Of a stretch of DNA of 33,383 nt, positions 1-9,532 are shown piece by piece. Each line of letters opens with the position of its first letter. The first letter of the stretch is position 1. The DNA lies in NCBI GenBank assembly GCA_014905825.1, contig JACGCN010000121.1:1-33383 (forward strand), written 5' to 3'. The notes below the pieces were generated by a model, which was given only the letters and a program-made list of their open reading frames with translations, did no database searches and was not told where the DNA came from. Source of the DNA: Lyophyllum atratum. Lineage: Eukaryota > Basidiomycota > Agaricomycetes > Agaricales > Lyophyllaceae. A program made the position numbers and the translations under genes.

Positions 1-711
1 CGAGTCCCAGTCCCAACCTGCGACATACGACTTCCAACCGAGCGAATGGGAAACCTCTCAACCTCCGTCACGGTACCTCAAATCTCAAGGCTCCGAACCT
101 TACATTGATACACCCTTGTGACGCCGAATGGATCGCTGCAATGGAGAATAGACAACAGTAGTGATCCAGCCTCAGCTCGATACAGAGTCCTCAGGCCAAG
201 AGCCAGCACTATCGTCCTACTCCCAACTAGGGATGCCGCAACCAGTCAACGCGACCGACGCGACCGGCACTGGATTATTTGGGGAGTTAACCCCGAATGT
301 CGTCGCTATCCTCTATTGACTCAGATCTTTCGACACCTCCTCCACCTCCCCAACTTCCTCCAAAGAAGTCTCACTCCCGTCTGTCGACACATTTACCTAA
401 GAATGGGTCCCCTCTGCGCAACTCCCCCCTTCCACGATCCTCAAATAAATCCCCTCCGCGAAACCTGCCACGCCGCCTACACACACTTCTCGCTACCAAT
501 GCGGAAGCGGCCCGCCCCAGTCTCGCCTCAGTCTCCGACGAAGGCAGGCACGCGCAATCGCCGCACAATGTATTCTCCCCCCCACCCTCTCTCGTCCTAT
601 AGCTATTCAATGCAATCATCCCATTCTAGAGCGAAACCCCAGGGTGCGTCGGGCTCGCCTCGCTCACGAACCCTGCGGAGTACCCGGGACGACCCGACCA
701 GTATCCGCTGA
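1..711 (+). CDS. 3' end of a Ser/Pro-rich protein, 5' cut, frameshifted
   Basis: The C-terminal part of a low-complexity protein whose start lies left of the window. Coding-like sequence runs in frame 2 (2-118), frame 3 (about 118-158), frame 2 (161-295), frame 3 (297-580) and frame 1 (about 575-711, stop TGA). It reads as one continuous Ser/Pro/Thr-rich, Arg-rich chain including a run of five prolines (STPPPPPQLPPKK). The last switch falls in an eight-C run near 573-580, typical of a homopolymer length error. The others are also single-base shifts. No domain is recognisable. A disordered regulatory or scaffold tail is likely, but function is unknown. An intron at 118-161 was considered but does not give the better frame. 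Confidence is moderate that this is a gene and low for exact boundaries. Confidence 0.5.
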
Positions 712-1085
712 CCGCCCGCCAGAGTCGCGCGCGTCCTTTATCTGTTGTATTACCGGGCTTCCAGGTCTGTATTTTACATGGTTTCACTTAGTGTATATTC
801 TCCCAGCATACTGTGGAGTCTCTCGCCGCCGTTCCTTCCTCCTTCTTTCCACTTCCTTGTGCCCTGCTTTATTTTTCACGATCATTATTCAACTTCACCA
901 TTCACCTGCCGCCTATTCTTTCATCATCGTGTCCATACCTGTAATCCACACTATTACGGTTCCCCCTGTTGTTTTCGTATACGCAACTCAAATGTATTTG
1001 TTTCGACGACATACATAGGATCCGAGTGTGAGAGGACGTCGGATCAGAGGTGTCCACATGTTCCTGTAGAGTTACATCTCGGAGA
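712..1085. other. intergenic, T-rich, no gene seen
   Basis: Follows the stop of the Ser/Pro-rich gene. It is pyrimidine-rich with many short T and C runs, consistent with 3' UTR and spacer. Open frames here translate to unstructured hydrophobic or cysteine-rich strings and have no splice context. Confidence 0.5.
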
Positions 1086-1538
1086 ATGCTACTGCGACAG
1101 AATCACGATTGATCTCAAGTACTTTTCGAAGTCCTCCTAGACAACTATCATCAGCAAATTCACAACGCGGTCGGTGCGGCCCAGGCCCCTTCTGTACTAT
1201 CACAGTACAACGTTCGTATCTCAGATGCTGCGAGAAGGATACGATCAATCACGCGTACGCTGGATCAAGAAGAAACCGCGATACAAAGTCAGGCGCAGCT
1301 CCCATTTGGAGAAATCATTTCAGGCTGGGTGCACAGTAACAGCGGAGTGTAAGTACGATAGGTGTCAAGAGAACCAGTGAGATACTTACTCCACGTATCA
1401 TTCGAAAGCCTTCAGGTTTCCGAGACCAGACCAAAAATTCGGGTTCAAGCAAGGCACGCTGTGCGTATCAAAATTTGAAATATGGCGCAACGTGAAGCGA
1501 CGACACCTGGATCGCCGATCGCCTTCTCCAAGAGCACC

Positions 1539-1544
1539 AGATAT
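1539..1544. repeat. target-site duplication, left copy
   Basis: AGATAT directly abutting the left terminal repeat; an identical copy abuts the right end at 1981-1986. One copy forms the codons spanning the insertion point in the uninterrupted exon. Confidence 0.75.
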
Positions 1545-1556
1545 GAGGACCCCTGA
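1545..1556 (+). repeat. left terminal inverted repeat of the MITE-like element
   Basis: Twelve bases GAGGACCCCTGA, perfectly complementary to 1969-1980. Immediately preceded by the direct repeat AGATAT. Confidence 0.8.
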
Positions 1557-1638
1557 AGTACGGTCAGAGGCTAGTAGTAGGTACCGAAAAATCGTGAATT
1601 CTGGATTTCTGTCGACACGTCTTCACCCTTTTGCGCGA

Positions 1639-1943
1639 ATTTTTGTCCCGACTGGATCTAGCCTGGCGTCTGTTTGGGTCAAAATTTGTTCAGATATGAG
1701 CTGCCAAGTTCGCCGTGGTGCATACCAGCCGAAAATCGTCGAAATTTGCTGTTTTCAATCCCTCGAACTCTTTAGAATGCCGTTCCAAGGCCTGAACGGC
1801 GCTCGACCACATGTATGGCTGACCACCTCCCAGCCTAGCGATTTTGTCCGGACAGGGATCCAGCTGGTTGGCTAAACCAGGTAGGTTTTTGTCCGGATTG
1901 CACCTACCTTTCAGGCCGCCCAAAGCCCAAAATTTGTCCGGAT
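1639..1943 (+). repeat. dispersed TTTGTCCGGA motif inside the MITE-like element
   Basis: TTTGTCCGGA occurs three times in the same orientation (about 1843-1852, 1888-1897 and 1933-1942), plus a variant TTTTTGTCCCGA near 1640. Subterminal short repeats of this kind are typical transposase-binding sites; that role is inferred. Confidence 0.55.
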
Positions 1944-1968
1944 CGGCATATAGCCTCTCAGAGGATCA

Positions 1969-1980
1969 TCAGGGGTCCTC
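1969..1980 (-). repeat. right terminal inverted repeat of the MITE-like element
   Basis: Twelve bases complementary to 1545-1556, immediately followed by the second AGATAT copy. Confidence 0.8.
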
Positions 1981-1986
1981 AGATAT
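1981..1986. repeat. target-site duplication, right copy
   Basis: AGATAT directly after the right terminal repeat, matching 1539-1544. Confidence 0.75.
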
Positions 1987-2159
1987 GCGGTCAACGATCA
2001 TGTGGCTAATTCAGGACTGGAAGGCTGGACAGAACCGCCACGGGCGCATCAAGCCGCGAAAGAACTGGAAACTCAGTACTCAGTGCTTACCTTTGTGCTA
2101 TTGTTTCAAGGGGCGGAACTTGGAAGGATCCCTAACCTCGACGCAATAAAGTCTGTATT

Positions 2160-2764
2160 AAGTTAGAGATTCGGCTGCGGCGCACGTGGAATGTATATAG
2201 AGTGAGAAGGCGCTGTCAAGATTTGCACGTACTTGCCAGGAAGATTCTAATGAACCCTGTGGCGTGGACAAGGCAATAAACTGATGGTCATCGACGAAAG
2301 GTGATTCGACGAGACCAGGAGAAATCTAGAAAAGGGTCATAGATTGACGCATGATGAGAATCCGGGCAGCGTATCGATTCAATGGCGGCTATGCATCTGG
2401 AGCCTCCTCGAGGCACTTAACCAAGGAAATGGATTTGCGCATGCGCTGCCGATGGAGTGAAGGGCTCCAGACCCAGATTGACGTAAAGATATAAGGAATT
2501 TGGATTGCTGTGGTCGAAGCTGGTCGTATATGATTGGATAGAAGAACATGTAGGCTCTTGCATGGATGTTGGAGCAAGGCACCGCGGAGGCAAACCCCGA
2601 GGATAATGTACTGCACGTGATCCGGCCCTGTAACCGGCAAATTAACGCTGCGCCTGAAGGGGCAAGATAAGACTGGGCGATCGGTGGCTATTTTGAGTCA
2701 TGTCCCTTTCTCAAAAGACTCACCGAAAATCACACCAGCCTTGCACCAGCCCAGCTGAACGCTC
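2160..2764. other. intergenic upstream of the ACT-domain gene
   Basis: No convincing gene. Short open frames on both strands lack coding-like composition or splice context. The right end should hold the promoter and 5' leader of the ACT-domain gene starting at 2765. Confidence 0.45.
2694..2700. promoter_or_regulatory. TGAGTCA, Gcn4/CpcA-type site
   Basis: A perfect TGASTCA heptamer 65 bp upstream of the ATG of the CASTOR-like gene. In fungi this is the binding site of the general amino-acid control activator Gcn4/CpcA. About four such heptamers are expected by chance in this window, so the position is the only supporting argument. Confidence 0.35.
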
Positions 2765-4631
2765 ATGCAGGTTACCATCTCCCTCCTCCAGTCTTCCCTC
2801 TCTCTTGTCCATATACCCCGCTCTCGTCTCCACCAGCTGTCCCATCCGGTTCTCAAGCAGATCCTCCAACCGAATCCTACTTTCTTGAATTTAACCTGTA
2901 ACGAGGTTGAACTCAGTCTCTTTGCAGACGAAACGGTTCTAGAGGACTTTGAGCCTATTGCCAGGAAGGATCGACACAGGAAGCGCACTATATCGAATAC
3001 TGGTGCAGGACGGCCACCTGGTTCACGGAAGTCGCGACATCGATCCTGTCGAGGTCTCATATGAGAGATGGAGTTGTACTACAGGTCGACTCTCATAGCG
3101 ACCAGATTGGTATGCTATACGTTTTACACAGTCATCTCCGTCTGACAATAAGCCTCTCAGACAATTCTGGTGCGCGAGTGAACGAGGTCTCAGCACCATT
3201 AGCGGCGGCTGGATCTCTATTCTCTACCAGTCGTCTTATATGAGTGATTTCATTCTAGTATGTCGTTTAGTATCTGCCTTGAATGTCTATTAATTTTGCA
3301 CCAGGTCAAAACGGCTCGCCTACAGGAGACGATGAGTCTCCTGGCTGATGCTGGCTTCGACATATACACCGGCTCTGAGACCTCACCCATCAGCCCTGCC
3401 CGGACGAAGGCTAGATCATCCGTTCACGACTTCCGCACAACACCGCCTCCAACCCCTTCCATGACGCGTGCCAGGAGCGGAAACCGATCCTGCTTTAGCA
3501 AAGCTGGATCCAATATCCATCTGGAACGATCCTCTCTCCACCGCTGATGCGACGACACCCCCCTGAAAACATGCAGTCGCATCCCAGGAAGAAAAATACC
3601 TCCCCCAACCGCCGGTGAAGTTCGCCTTCTTCCCTCAGACCTCGCATGCGTGGGGCTCTCAGAAGAGCTTGGGGCAGATCACTGGGTCTTAAAATCGTGA
3701 AACTAGTGGCTTTCCCTGAACTGATACCATCCCCGGCTCCTCCACCTTATGTGCCTCATATTACTGTCCCTCCCTCAATCATCAACCACATCTTTATACC
3801 CTCTACGCAAGCCTTCGACACCTCTCTTCGATTTCTCTCCACCTATTGTTGATCCTCTGGGCCGTAGTACTAAATCTCCCACCCCATCTGCTTCTACGTC
3901 GGACTCGTCCAGCGAGGATGACGGCTATTTTTCTCACTCCCCTCAGACGAAGTCTTCTTTGTCTGTTGTCTCTTCGGCTTCACGCTCCGAAACCGACCTC
4001 AGGGAGCTCCCGCCTCTTCCGTCGCCTTTCAAACACCGGACCAGACATTTGATCCAGCCCTCCTCGCCACTTTTGCCCACGGCATATCGCTCCGTCGACA
4101 CTGACCCAGTCCAAGCCACAGCCAGGTCTCGAGTGCCGTTCTTCAGCTACACACGGACGGCTGAAGGCTCGTCGCTGACGGCGGATGTGTATATCCTGGC
4201 GGCACTTTTTCCTCCGCAGGAGAGAGACATGATCATCTGTAGCGGCGAGCTAGACGCCGCCGACGAACGTCTCGGCGGATCACACACATACGACTGTTCG
4301 GATGATGAGGACCTAGAAGGACGGAAAGCATTCTGAGTTGCCTACAGCTGGATTTGCAACGGTTTTGGGCTTGGTAAGTGAAAACCTGAAACATCGCCTC
4401 CCCTTTCCTCACAAATATATCTCTGTGCAGACAAGTACGGACTCGTCAATCGTTTCTCTAAAGTGCTCGAGGAGAACAAGATAAACCACATGTACAGTTC
4501 ATCATTCAAAACAGCGAATCTTCTGGTACGCTCCTGTCTCCTGAACTTATCACATCAGGCATTCATTCATACTACGCCAGGTTGATAAAAAGCACGCGCG
4601 ACGTGCTCAGGCCCTCCTTTGCGGCTGCTAA
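2765..4631 (+). CDS. ACT-domain protein, CASTOR-like, frameshifted
   Basis: Resembles the fungal ACT-domain proteins related to CASTOR, the cytosolic arginine sensors acting on TORC1 in animals; a sensing role here is inferred. The N-terminus (LVHIPRSRL, then TFLNLTCNEVELSLFAD) is the first ACT-like unit. VDSHSDQI, NSGARVNEVSAPLAAAG and YQSSYMSDFILV follow, and later SDLACVGLSEELG with KLVAFPELIP. A last unit holds ILAALFPPQERDMIICSGEL, followed by NKINHMYSSSF near the end. Introns fit at about 3108-3160 (GTATGC...CTCAG), 3258-3304, 4374-4430 and 4526-4580. The C-terminus VDKKHARRAQALL ends at TAA 4629-4631. The frame slips by single bases about ten times (near 3009, 3075, 3211, 3560, 3615, 3691, 3810 and 4336, among others), mostly at short homopolymers, without loss of family motifs. 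This suggests sequence error more than decay. Confidence 0.75.
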
Positions 4632-5311
4632 ACGGTCATATCGGATTTGTTTATGACTCCTTCCCGTCAGGGCCGTACCTCTCTTGGATAGGCGAAAATA
4701 TCTAAATTACTCATTGCATCACTACTCACCATTTACATACAACCATATAACTGTCTAAGCTAGCCTCCTATTTCCCCCTATTTTACGTTAGTGTTTTGAT
4801 CATCGCCCGCCGCCCAACGTACTTGTTATCTCGCTTGCTTATCTCCCTGCACTGTATCCGTATGCACGTTTATCTCTGTATTTGTATTCATTCGAGCGGG
4901 ATTCTTGTTTTTCCATCAGGCGCATCACAAAAGAATGGAAATGATGTCCCGGAACGACTTCGGAACACTGACTGGGGTGGGAAGTGGGTGGGACTGGATG
5001 ACGAGATCAGGGCTCGAGAAGCTTTTTGACCCGTGGCTCAACATTGAACGGAGCTACTGACAGTGATAGCTAATGATAAAGTCCGGTGTCAATTCGGTGG
5101 GAGTTGAGTGGGATACTCGCTTTGATTCGTGCCATGGGCATCGGAAGGGCAGGACTAGGACGGCGGCCATGAAATAACTCTGTCAATATTGTCAGGATGG
5201 AAGTGAACGAAAACGTTTACACGTATGCTACAGATGAAGTGAAGGTATATGATGCGTGAATGGTATCGAAAGCAATGGACAAGGAAAGAAATAAGTTAAT
5301 AGTCACCCCCA
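4632..5311. other. convergent intergenic spacer, no gene seen
   Basis: Lies between the 3' ends of the ACT-domain gene (+) and the acidic-tailed gene (-). The first part is T-rich with poly-pyrimidine tracts as in 3' UTRs. An open frame at about 4796-5029 has no splice context or recognisable protein. Confidence 0.45.
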
Positions 5312-7255
5312 CTACCAGTCATCGAGAGAAGGAAGGTCATCCTCGTCTTCATCGATAAAGAACATCGGCCGCGACGTCGCTTGGAGCTTCGCATCGCCCG
5401 CCTCGATCTCTATGTGCGACTCTGCGTGGGAATCAAAGCAATAAACGCTTGAATACACAGAATCCATCCCCGTGTCATCATGACCCTCGTCCCCATGCCG
5501 CACATAGAAGAAGTCATGATCGCCATCCTCATCGACAGGGGTCTCGGGAGTAGGTGTCCCGGGCCGTGAAGCGCACTCACTCTCGAGCTGATCCACGTCC
5601 ACATCAGATGACGCGTCGTCGTAGACAGAGGAGTCATCCCAGTCTTCGACCGCGTTGATGATGTCGACCGATATGACCGCACGATAAGCCGTTGTCCGAA
5701 TCCGGCGTCCTGAGTATATGGCGTAGCATTATTTTCGGTCACTTGAGGCAGCTGGGGCGGAGGCGCGCTGATAACGATATGCGGCGCGCGGAAAGGAAAG
5801 GTGGAGTCGAGGATGATCATCCCGAAATGCCTTGGCTCGCAGCGAGGATAGGCTACAATGGAGATTCTGATGGGTTCCTCAATTCATGGATTAAAATGGG
5901 CGCTTCTTACCTCCGCCGGGTCGCTCCATGTGAATATGGGTTCTATGTTCAAGAGAATGCTGGGTACGGCGTCATAGCGGTTTCGACACGAACGTGCGAG
6001 ACTACTGGCGTCGAAGAACTAGTGGTCAATGAGAATGGGACTTTGCAGAACATTTTGGGGATGACTTACCGCGGCCTTGCAGAGCGCTTTTTGGAGTATT
6101 TTTACCACCTGAGTAAGAACAAGACGTTCAACAGCCGCGGACTCAATCTAACCTGGTGATTAGGATATGATTTTCCAGCAGAGAAAATACACATACAGAT
6201 TTTTGGAACCTTGAGGGGCTAAACATGAGTACGGGTGGAAGACTATCGTTCAGTGATGGTGAGAGGGTGGGGAGGCTCGGGAGTGGTCGCGAGATAGGTT
6301 GAAGGGTAGGTAAACGGCCGCTAGACGTGTCCAATCGGGGTAACATGAGGTACTCCGGCCACTGCATATCGACACGATTTTGCCATGACGTATACTGGTC
6401 TTCCCAGGTCTCCTCACTTGGAGTAATCACGATGTGGGGGGCACAGTCAGGGTGTTCAGAATCTAGAACTAGGTTCCACCGGTTGCAGTTGAAATATCCC
6501 AGAGTCTCCTAGTATCGGTGCCATATAAACACGCTGCGCTGGACAACAAGTGGGTTCTACTCACGTTGTCGCGTGCCGCGTCCCACCCAACTCCACCCTC
6601 GTCCTCGGACGCCGATGTCAGCACATCTTCGAGTTCCTGGCGAAAGTACGCGTGTTAGATCGGTTGGAGAGTTAGTAGAAGGTGACTGACCGCGTCGGTC
6701 GCGTACTGACGCGTCTCCGCCGTGAAATAGCCGGGTTCCTGTTCAGGACGCAACATTGCCGTTTGAGGTGGGCACGAGGCAGGCTCGCACACTGCCGCGG
6801 CCGATATCATGGGCTCAGCGCCAGCATCTTCTTCTATAAATCGCGAATAATGTTCATCTCCTTTGGTAGTCGTAGAACATTCACCCCTCAATGTCGTTGA
6901 CTCTGAGGGACCATGCTACCATAACGTGATCAGCATTCGAGAAGCCATAAAGGAAGAGCCGACGCACTTCTACGTTTTTCTCTCCTTCCTCCAGTGTTTT
7001 CTCCAATCTCTCCACGACACTTCCCGACGCCGGAGTGTCCTGGTTCGCCTCCGGTGTAGTGGGAGTAACGGTGCTGTCAAAAATCGAAAAAGACGCGCTT
7101 GCCAATACGGAGCACGTGACCCGCGGTAGGCGCGGACCGCGCGATGTCCTTATCGCTGTGCCACTCGTCTGCGGGGGTGTGTATGGGGCGGCAGCGATGG
7201 TGTGCATGATTGGTGAACCGATGTCCATCCATCTCATCGCCTGCGCGGCTAACAT
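5312..7255 (-). CDS. multi-exon unknown protein with twin LD..P..APHIVI segments
   Basis: Read on the minus strand from ATG 7255 (start uncertain). The N-terminal exon includes the helical stretch SVVERLEKTLEEGEKNVEV. Introns at 6637-6690 and 6509-6564 flank a 72-bp exon. The next exon carries RWNLVLDSEHPDCAPHIVIT. After introns ending with GTTAG and ACTAG come helix-like segments (IESAAVERLVLTQVVKIL) and SILLNIEPIFTWSDPAE. A second similar segment follows, ILDSTFPFRAPHIVISAP, and then a strongly acidic tail ending DEDEDDLPSLDDW (TAG at 5312). The twin segments look like the strand-rich core of RWD/UEV ubiquitin-conjugating-like folds, as in BRE/BRCC45, but I cannot establish that. Single-base frameshifts occur at a four-C run (6884-6887), near 5850 and near 5680. 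Unknown function; the gene itself is well supported. Confidence 0.55.
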
Positions 7256-7891
7256 CGGTGTGAGGGTATTGATGTTTACTGACCAACGATTCACGTTGAT
7301 CGTGTGGCGCACTTGTTGGGATGAGCGTCCAAGTCTTGGTTTGTACAGGGAGTCAAGTCCGAGTGGGGCTGTATCCGAGAAGAAATTTAGCAGATGATGA
7401 GAAGATGGGTGTAAGCGTGAAGGGAGCACTCGGCTCTGCTTTATTAAAGGTGGTGGTGCGTGTCAAAGCTGCTCTGCTAACTTTGACGCCCATTTTTGTA
7501 GTAAGCACTTGGCCATGAGTTGATCCCCGGATTTCCTTTTAAGTACAGGGGAAATGTCCTTGCGGGAGCTATAAACAATGGACTGGCCACTGATAGACAC
7601 AGACCGTCGAACAATGTTAATGAGCTTTCATGAGCGCAACGGAGCTCGAACCACTTGATGTGGCCCATGATCCTGAAGCTTGAAGCTTGTCTGGTTTCAA
7701 GAAGTGTTTTATAATAGGTATATGGCGATCAACCTTATTTCGTGAGCCTTGAAGCACTTTGTAGTAAAGACTCAGATACACAGGATTGTAATGAGATCGC
7801 AGCATTTGCTAAAGGCAGTAGAATAATCGGATCGTCCACACGCATTGATTGAATCAATGTGATCTTATCAGATAAAGAATGTATATGACTA
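7256..7891. other. intergenic, no gene seen
   Basis: Upstream of the acidic-tailed gene and downstream of the dehydrogenase. Short frames exist on both strands but none has coding-like composition. It contains a paired GATA site at 7865-7875. Confidence 0.45.
7865..7875. promoter_or_regulatory. palindromic GATA pair TTATC-A-GATAA
   Basis: Inverted TTATC/GATAA halves separated by one base, 17 bp downstream of the dehydrogenase stop. The same arrangement recurs at 32486-32496. Fungal GATA factors bind such sites; function here is inferred. Confidence 0.3.
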
Positions 7892-9532
7892 TCAATCCTC
7901 CTTGGACGCTCCCTCGTCTGGTCGACGTCCAGAGATCTTCGAGAACTGCACCATAGTATAGTTAGCATGCGCAATCTGTATTATCTCCTTTTCAGCGATG
8001 AATGGGGGGTACGGGGATTAGTGTGCTCACCCACTGGAAGAAATCACGCAAGAAACTTGGTAGATGCGAGAGGTATGGAACGAAGTTGGTATAAAATGGA
8101 AGCATGATGTGCTGGGAATATTGCTCATCCAATGCTGCTATAATACTCTTCACAATGGTGATAGGCTGGATGGAGGGGAAGAAGAATTTATACCACGAGC
8201 TCTTTGGCACGCTGAGTGTTTTGAACAGGGGAGTCAGAATGTGGCCTGGGGTCACGAGCGTGGTACGAATCTGCGGGCATTTGTATCTGAAAATTCCTAT
8301 AGTCAGATGTGTTTTCATTGTCGAACCGAGGAAGGCGGTGGTTTACCGAATGTCAAGCTCATATCGCAGCGACTCGTGCAGGGAGATTGCGGCTGCTTTC
8401 GAAGCACTATAATCGGCTGAGATGAAGATACATGAGGTGGTGAATATGTTAGGTTTCCTTGAAGCACGCACACATTTGCACTGCACCAGAATAGCCCATC
8501 ACGGAGGCTACGCTAATCTGTTCAAAACTCCCGTCATGAACGGCGCGTAATTAGCTGAAGGAAAGGGGACCGTACAATATGACCGGACTTGTTATTTATC
8601 ATGGAAGGCAGGAAGGCCTTGAGAGTCCAGAAATGAGCCATAGTATTAACTGAGAAAGTCCTGTAGCCAAGTTTAAAACGGGAAGATAAGAGATGATAGG
8701 CGACGAACTGTTGTATATCCTCGGGCTCCAAGTCAAGAATGAGTTTGCCTTGAACAACACCCGCGTTATTGATGAGAACTGTCGGATGACCTATCTAAGT
8801 TCGGTACGTGAGTTAGTCAAGTCCCAGTGTTCACTTCGCCGTACACCGACCTCCTCTATGACCTTCTTCGAAACGGCTTCGACTTCTTCCCATTTGGATA
8901 CATCGCATTTGTAGTAGGTGATGTTGTCTACAAACGTTTTAAATGTACGTTATGCAAGTGAAGCAACAGACAAACAGTTTTCAGTTATGATAGGATTGAT
9001 GTCGAGGACCACGACGTTGACGTTGCGCACTGCCAGAGTGTTTGCCAGAAGCTCCCCGACCCCGGAAGAGCCTGAGAATGTTAAGATATTTGATTTGGGA
9101 CAGAAAGACGGCCTAGCACACCTCCAGTAACAACAACGATCTGCTCTCCCCAATCGAACCTCCCGGGACCAAAGAACAAGCTTCCTTGGTTACGATATAA
9201 CCTTGAACACCACTTGATAAACCCTATGAAATATTGGTACGCCAGAGGTATCAGAGGATGAAGGCACTCACAGAACAGCGAAATGAAAACCCAATAAACT
9301 GAGGAAATTAGGACAACTGGATCGGTGGGCTTTGCGCCCTGGAAGACATAGAAAACGGGTACAAAGAATAGAAAGAATGGCCCTAACAGATGATTAACGT
9401 TAGTCCTGGCGTAGACTAGTAGATGATGGCCTCACCGAAAGCTGTGTGTGCCAGCACTTTGACGAAAAGGTCGACATCAAGTGAATCGAAGATTGGGGAT
9501 CCGTCCACAGAGTGTTCGCTCTCCTGGTCCAT
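7892..9532 (-). CDS. short-chain dehydrogenase/reductase, membrane-anchored RDH/17-beta-HSD type
   Basis: A classical NAD(P)-dependent SDR with a hydrophobic N-terminus (FFLFFVPVFYVF, then VVLISSVYWVFISLF), matching the ER-anchored retinol dehydrogenase/17-beta-HSD-11 group. Motifs occur in order: TGGSSGVG cofactor loop (about residues 102-109), NNAGVV, NTMAHFWTLKAFLP, a Ser-containing ISVASVMGYS strand, the catalytic YSASK, HESLRYELD and TTLVTPGHILTPLF. The C-terminus is EGASKED. Most introns are 48-56 bp, e.g. 9383-9435, 9224-9271, 9072-9121, 8928-8975, 8791-8846 and 8661-8708, with phases that join correctly. The donor before YSASK is ambiguous: using G|GTGCAG gives GYS-ADYSASK, a few residues shorter than relatives. 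No frameshift is needed otherwise. The substrate is probably a lipid, sterol or retinoid-like alcohol, by family only. Divergent from the RG-tailed gene. Confidence 0.9.

Larger units (their letters stand above)
1545..1980. mobile_element. MITE-like non-autonomous DNA element, 436 bp
   Basis: The ends are a perfect 12-bp inverted repeat (GAGGACCCCTGA at 1545-1556; its complement at 1969-1980). A second 8-bp inverted block (AGAGGCTA at 1566-1573, complement at 1951-1958) lies 9-10 nt further in. The element is flanked by a direct repeat AGATAT (1539-1544 and 1981-1986), a likely 6-bp target-site duplication; a 7-bp reading, CAGATAT, is also possible. No transposase frame lies inside, so it would depend on an autonomous relative. 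The TSD length does not point clearly to one superfamily. Removing the element and one AGATAT restores the reading frame of the surrounding exon, which is independent support for the exact ends. Confidence 0.8.
1086..2159 (+). pseudogene. decayed hypothetical gene interrupted by a MITE-like element
   Basis: A frame-3 gene starting at ATG 1086. Exon 1 runs to 1348 and has a good helical, Gln/Ala-rich composition (e.g. NYHQQIHNAVGAAQ, near 1140-1180). An intron at 1349-1408 (GTAAGT...AAAG, with a CTTAC branch-like site) leads into exon 2. Exon 2 reads on through MAQREATTPGSP (ATG 1482), is broken at 1544 by a 436-bp insertion, resumes in the same frame at 1987 and ends at TAG 2157-2159. Two in-frame TGA codons (1110-1112 and 1476-1478) also interrupt it; both could come from CGA by one C-to-T change. 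With the insertion and these two stops ignored, the product would be about 190 aa. I recognise no family. An alternative acceptor at 1415 opens frame 1 instead, but its composition is less protein-like after the insertion. Confidence 0.6.

Noticed and set aside
118..161. GT...AG intron in the first gene
   Set aside because: It would lead into a frame with poor composition. The frame-2/3 reading with single-base slips gives a better continuous Ser/Pro-rich protein.
1545..1980. Solo LTR instead of a MITE
   Set aside because: The ends do not begin TG and finish CA, and they are inverted repeats of 12 bp, which fits a DNA element better.
4796..5029. 77-codon plus-strand frame after the ACT-domain gene
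   Set aside because: The second half looks mildly protein-like, but there is no ATG context, intron or homology; fits 3' UTR/spacer.
5692..6159. 155-codon open frame on the plus strand
   Set aside because: It is antisense to well-supported exons and introns of the acidic-tailed gene on the minus strand; its translation has no domain.
7256..7429. Extension of the acidic-tailed gene to 7429
   Set aside because: The codon at that position is GTG on the minus strand; the first in-frame ATG is at 7255.
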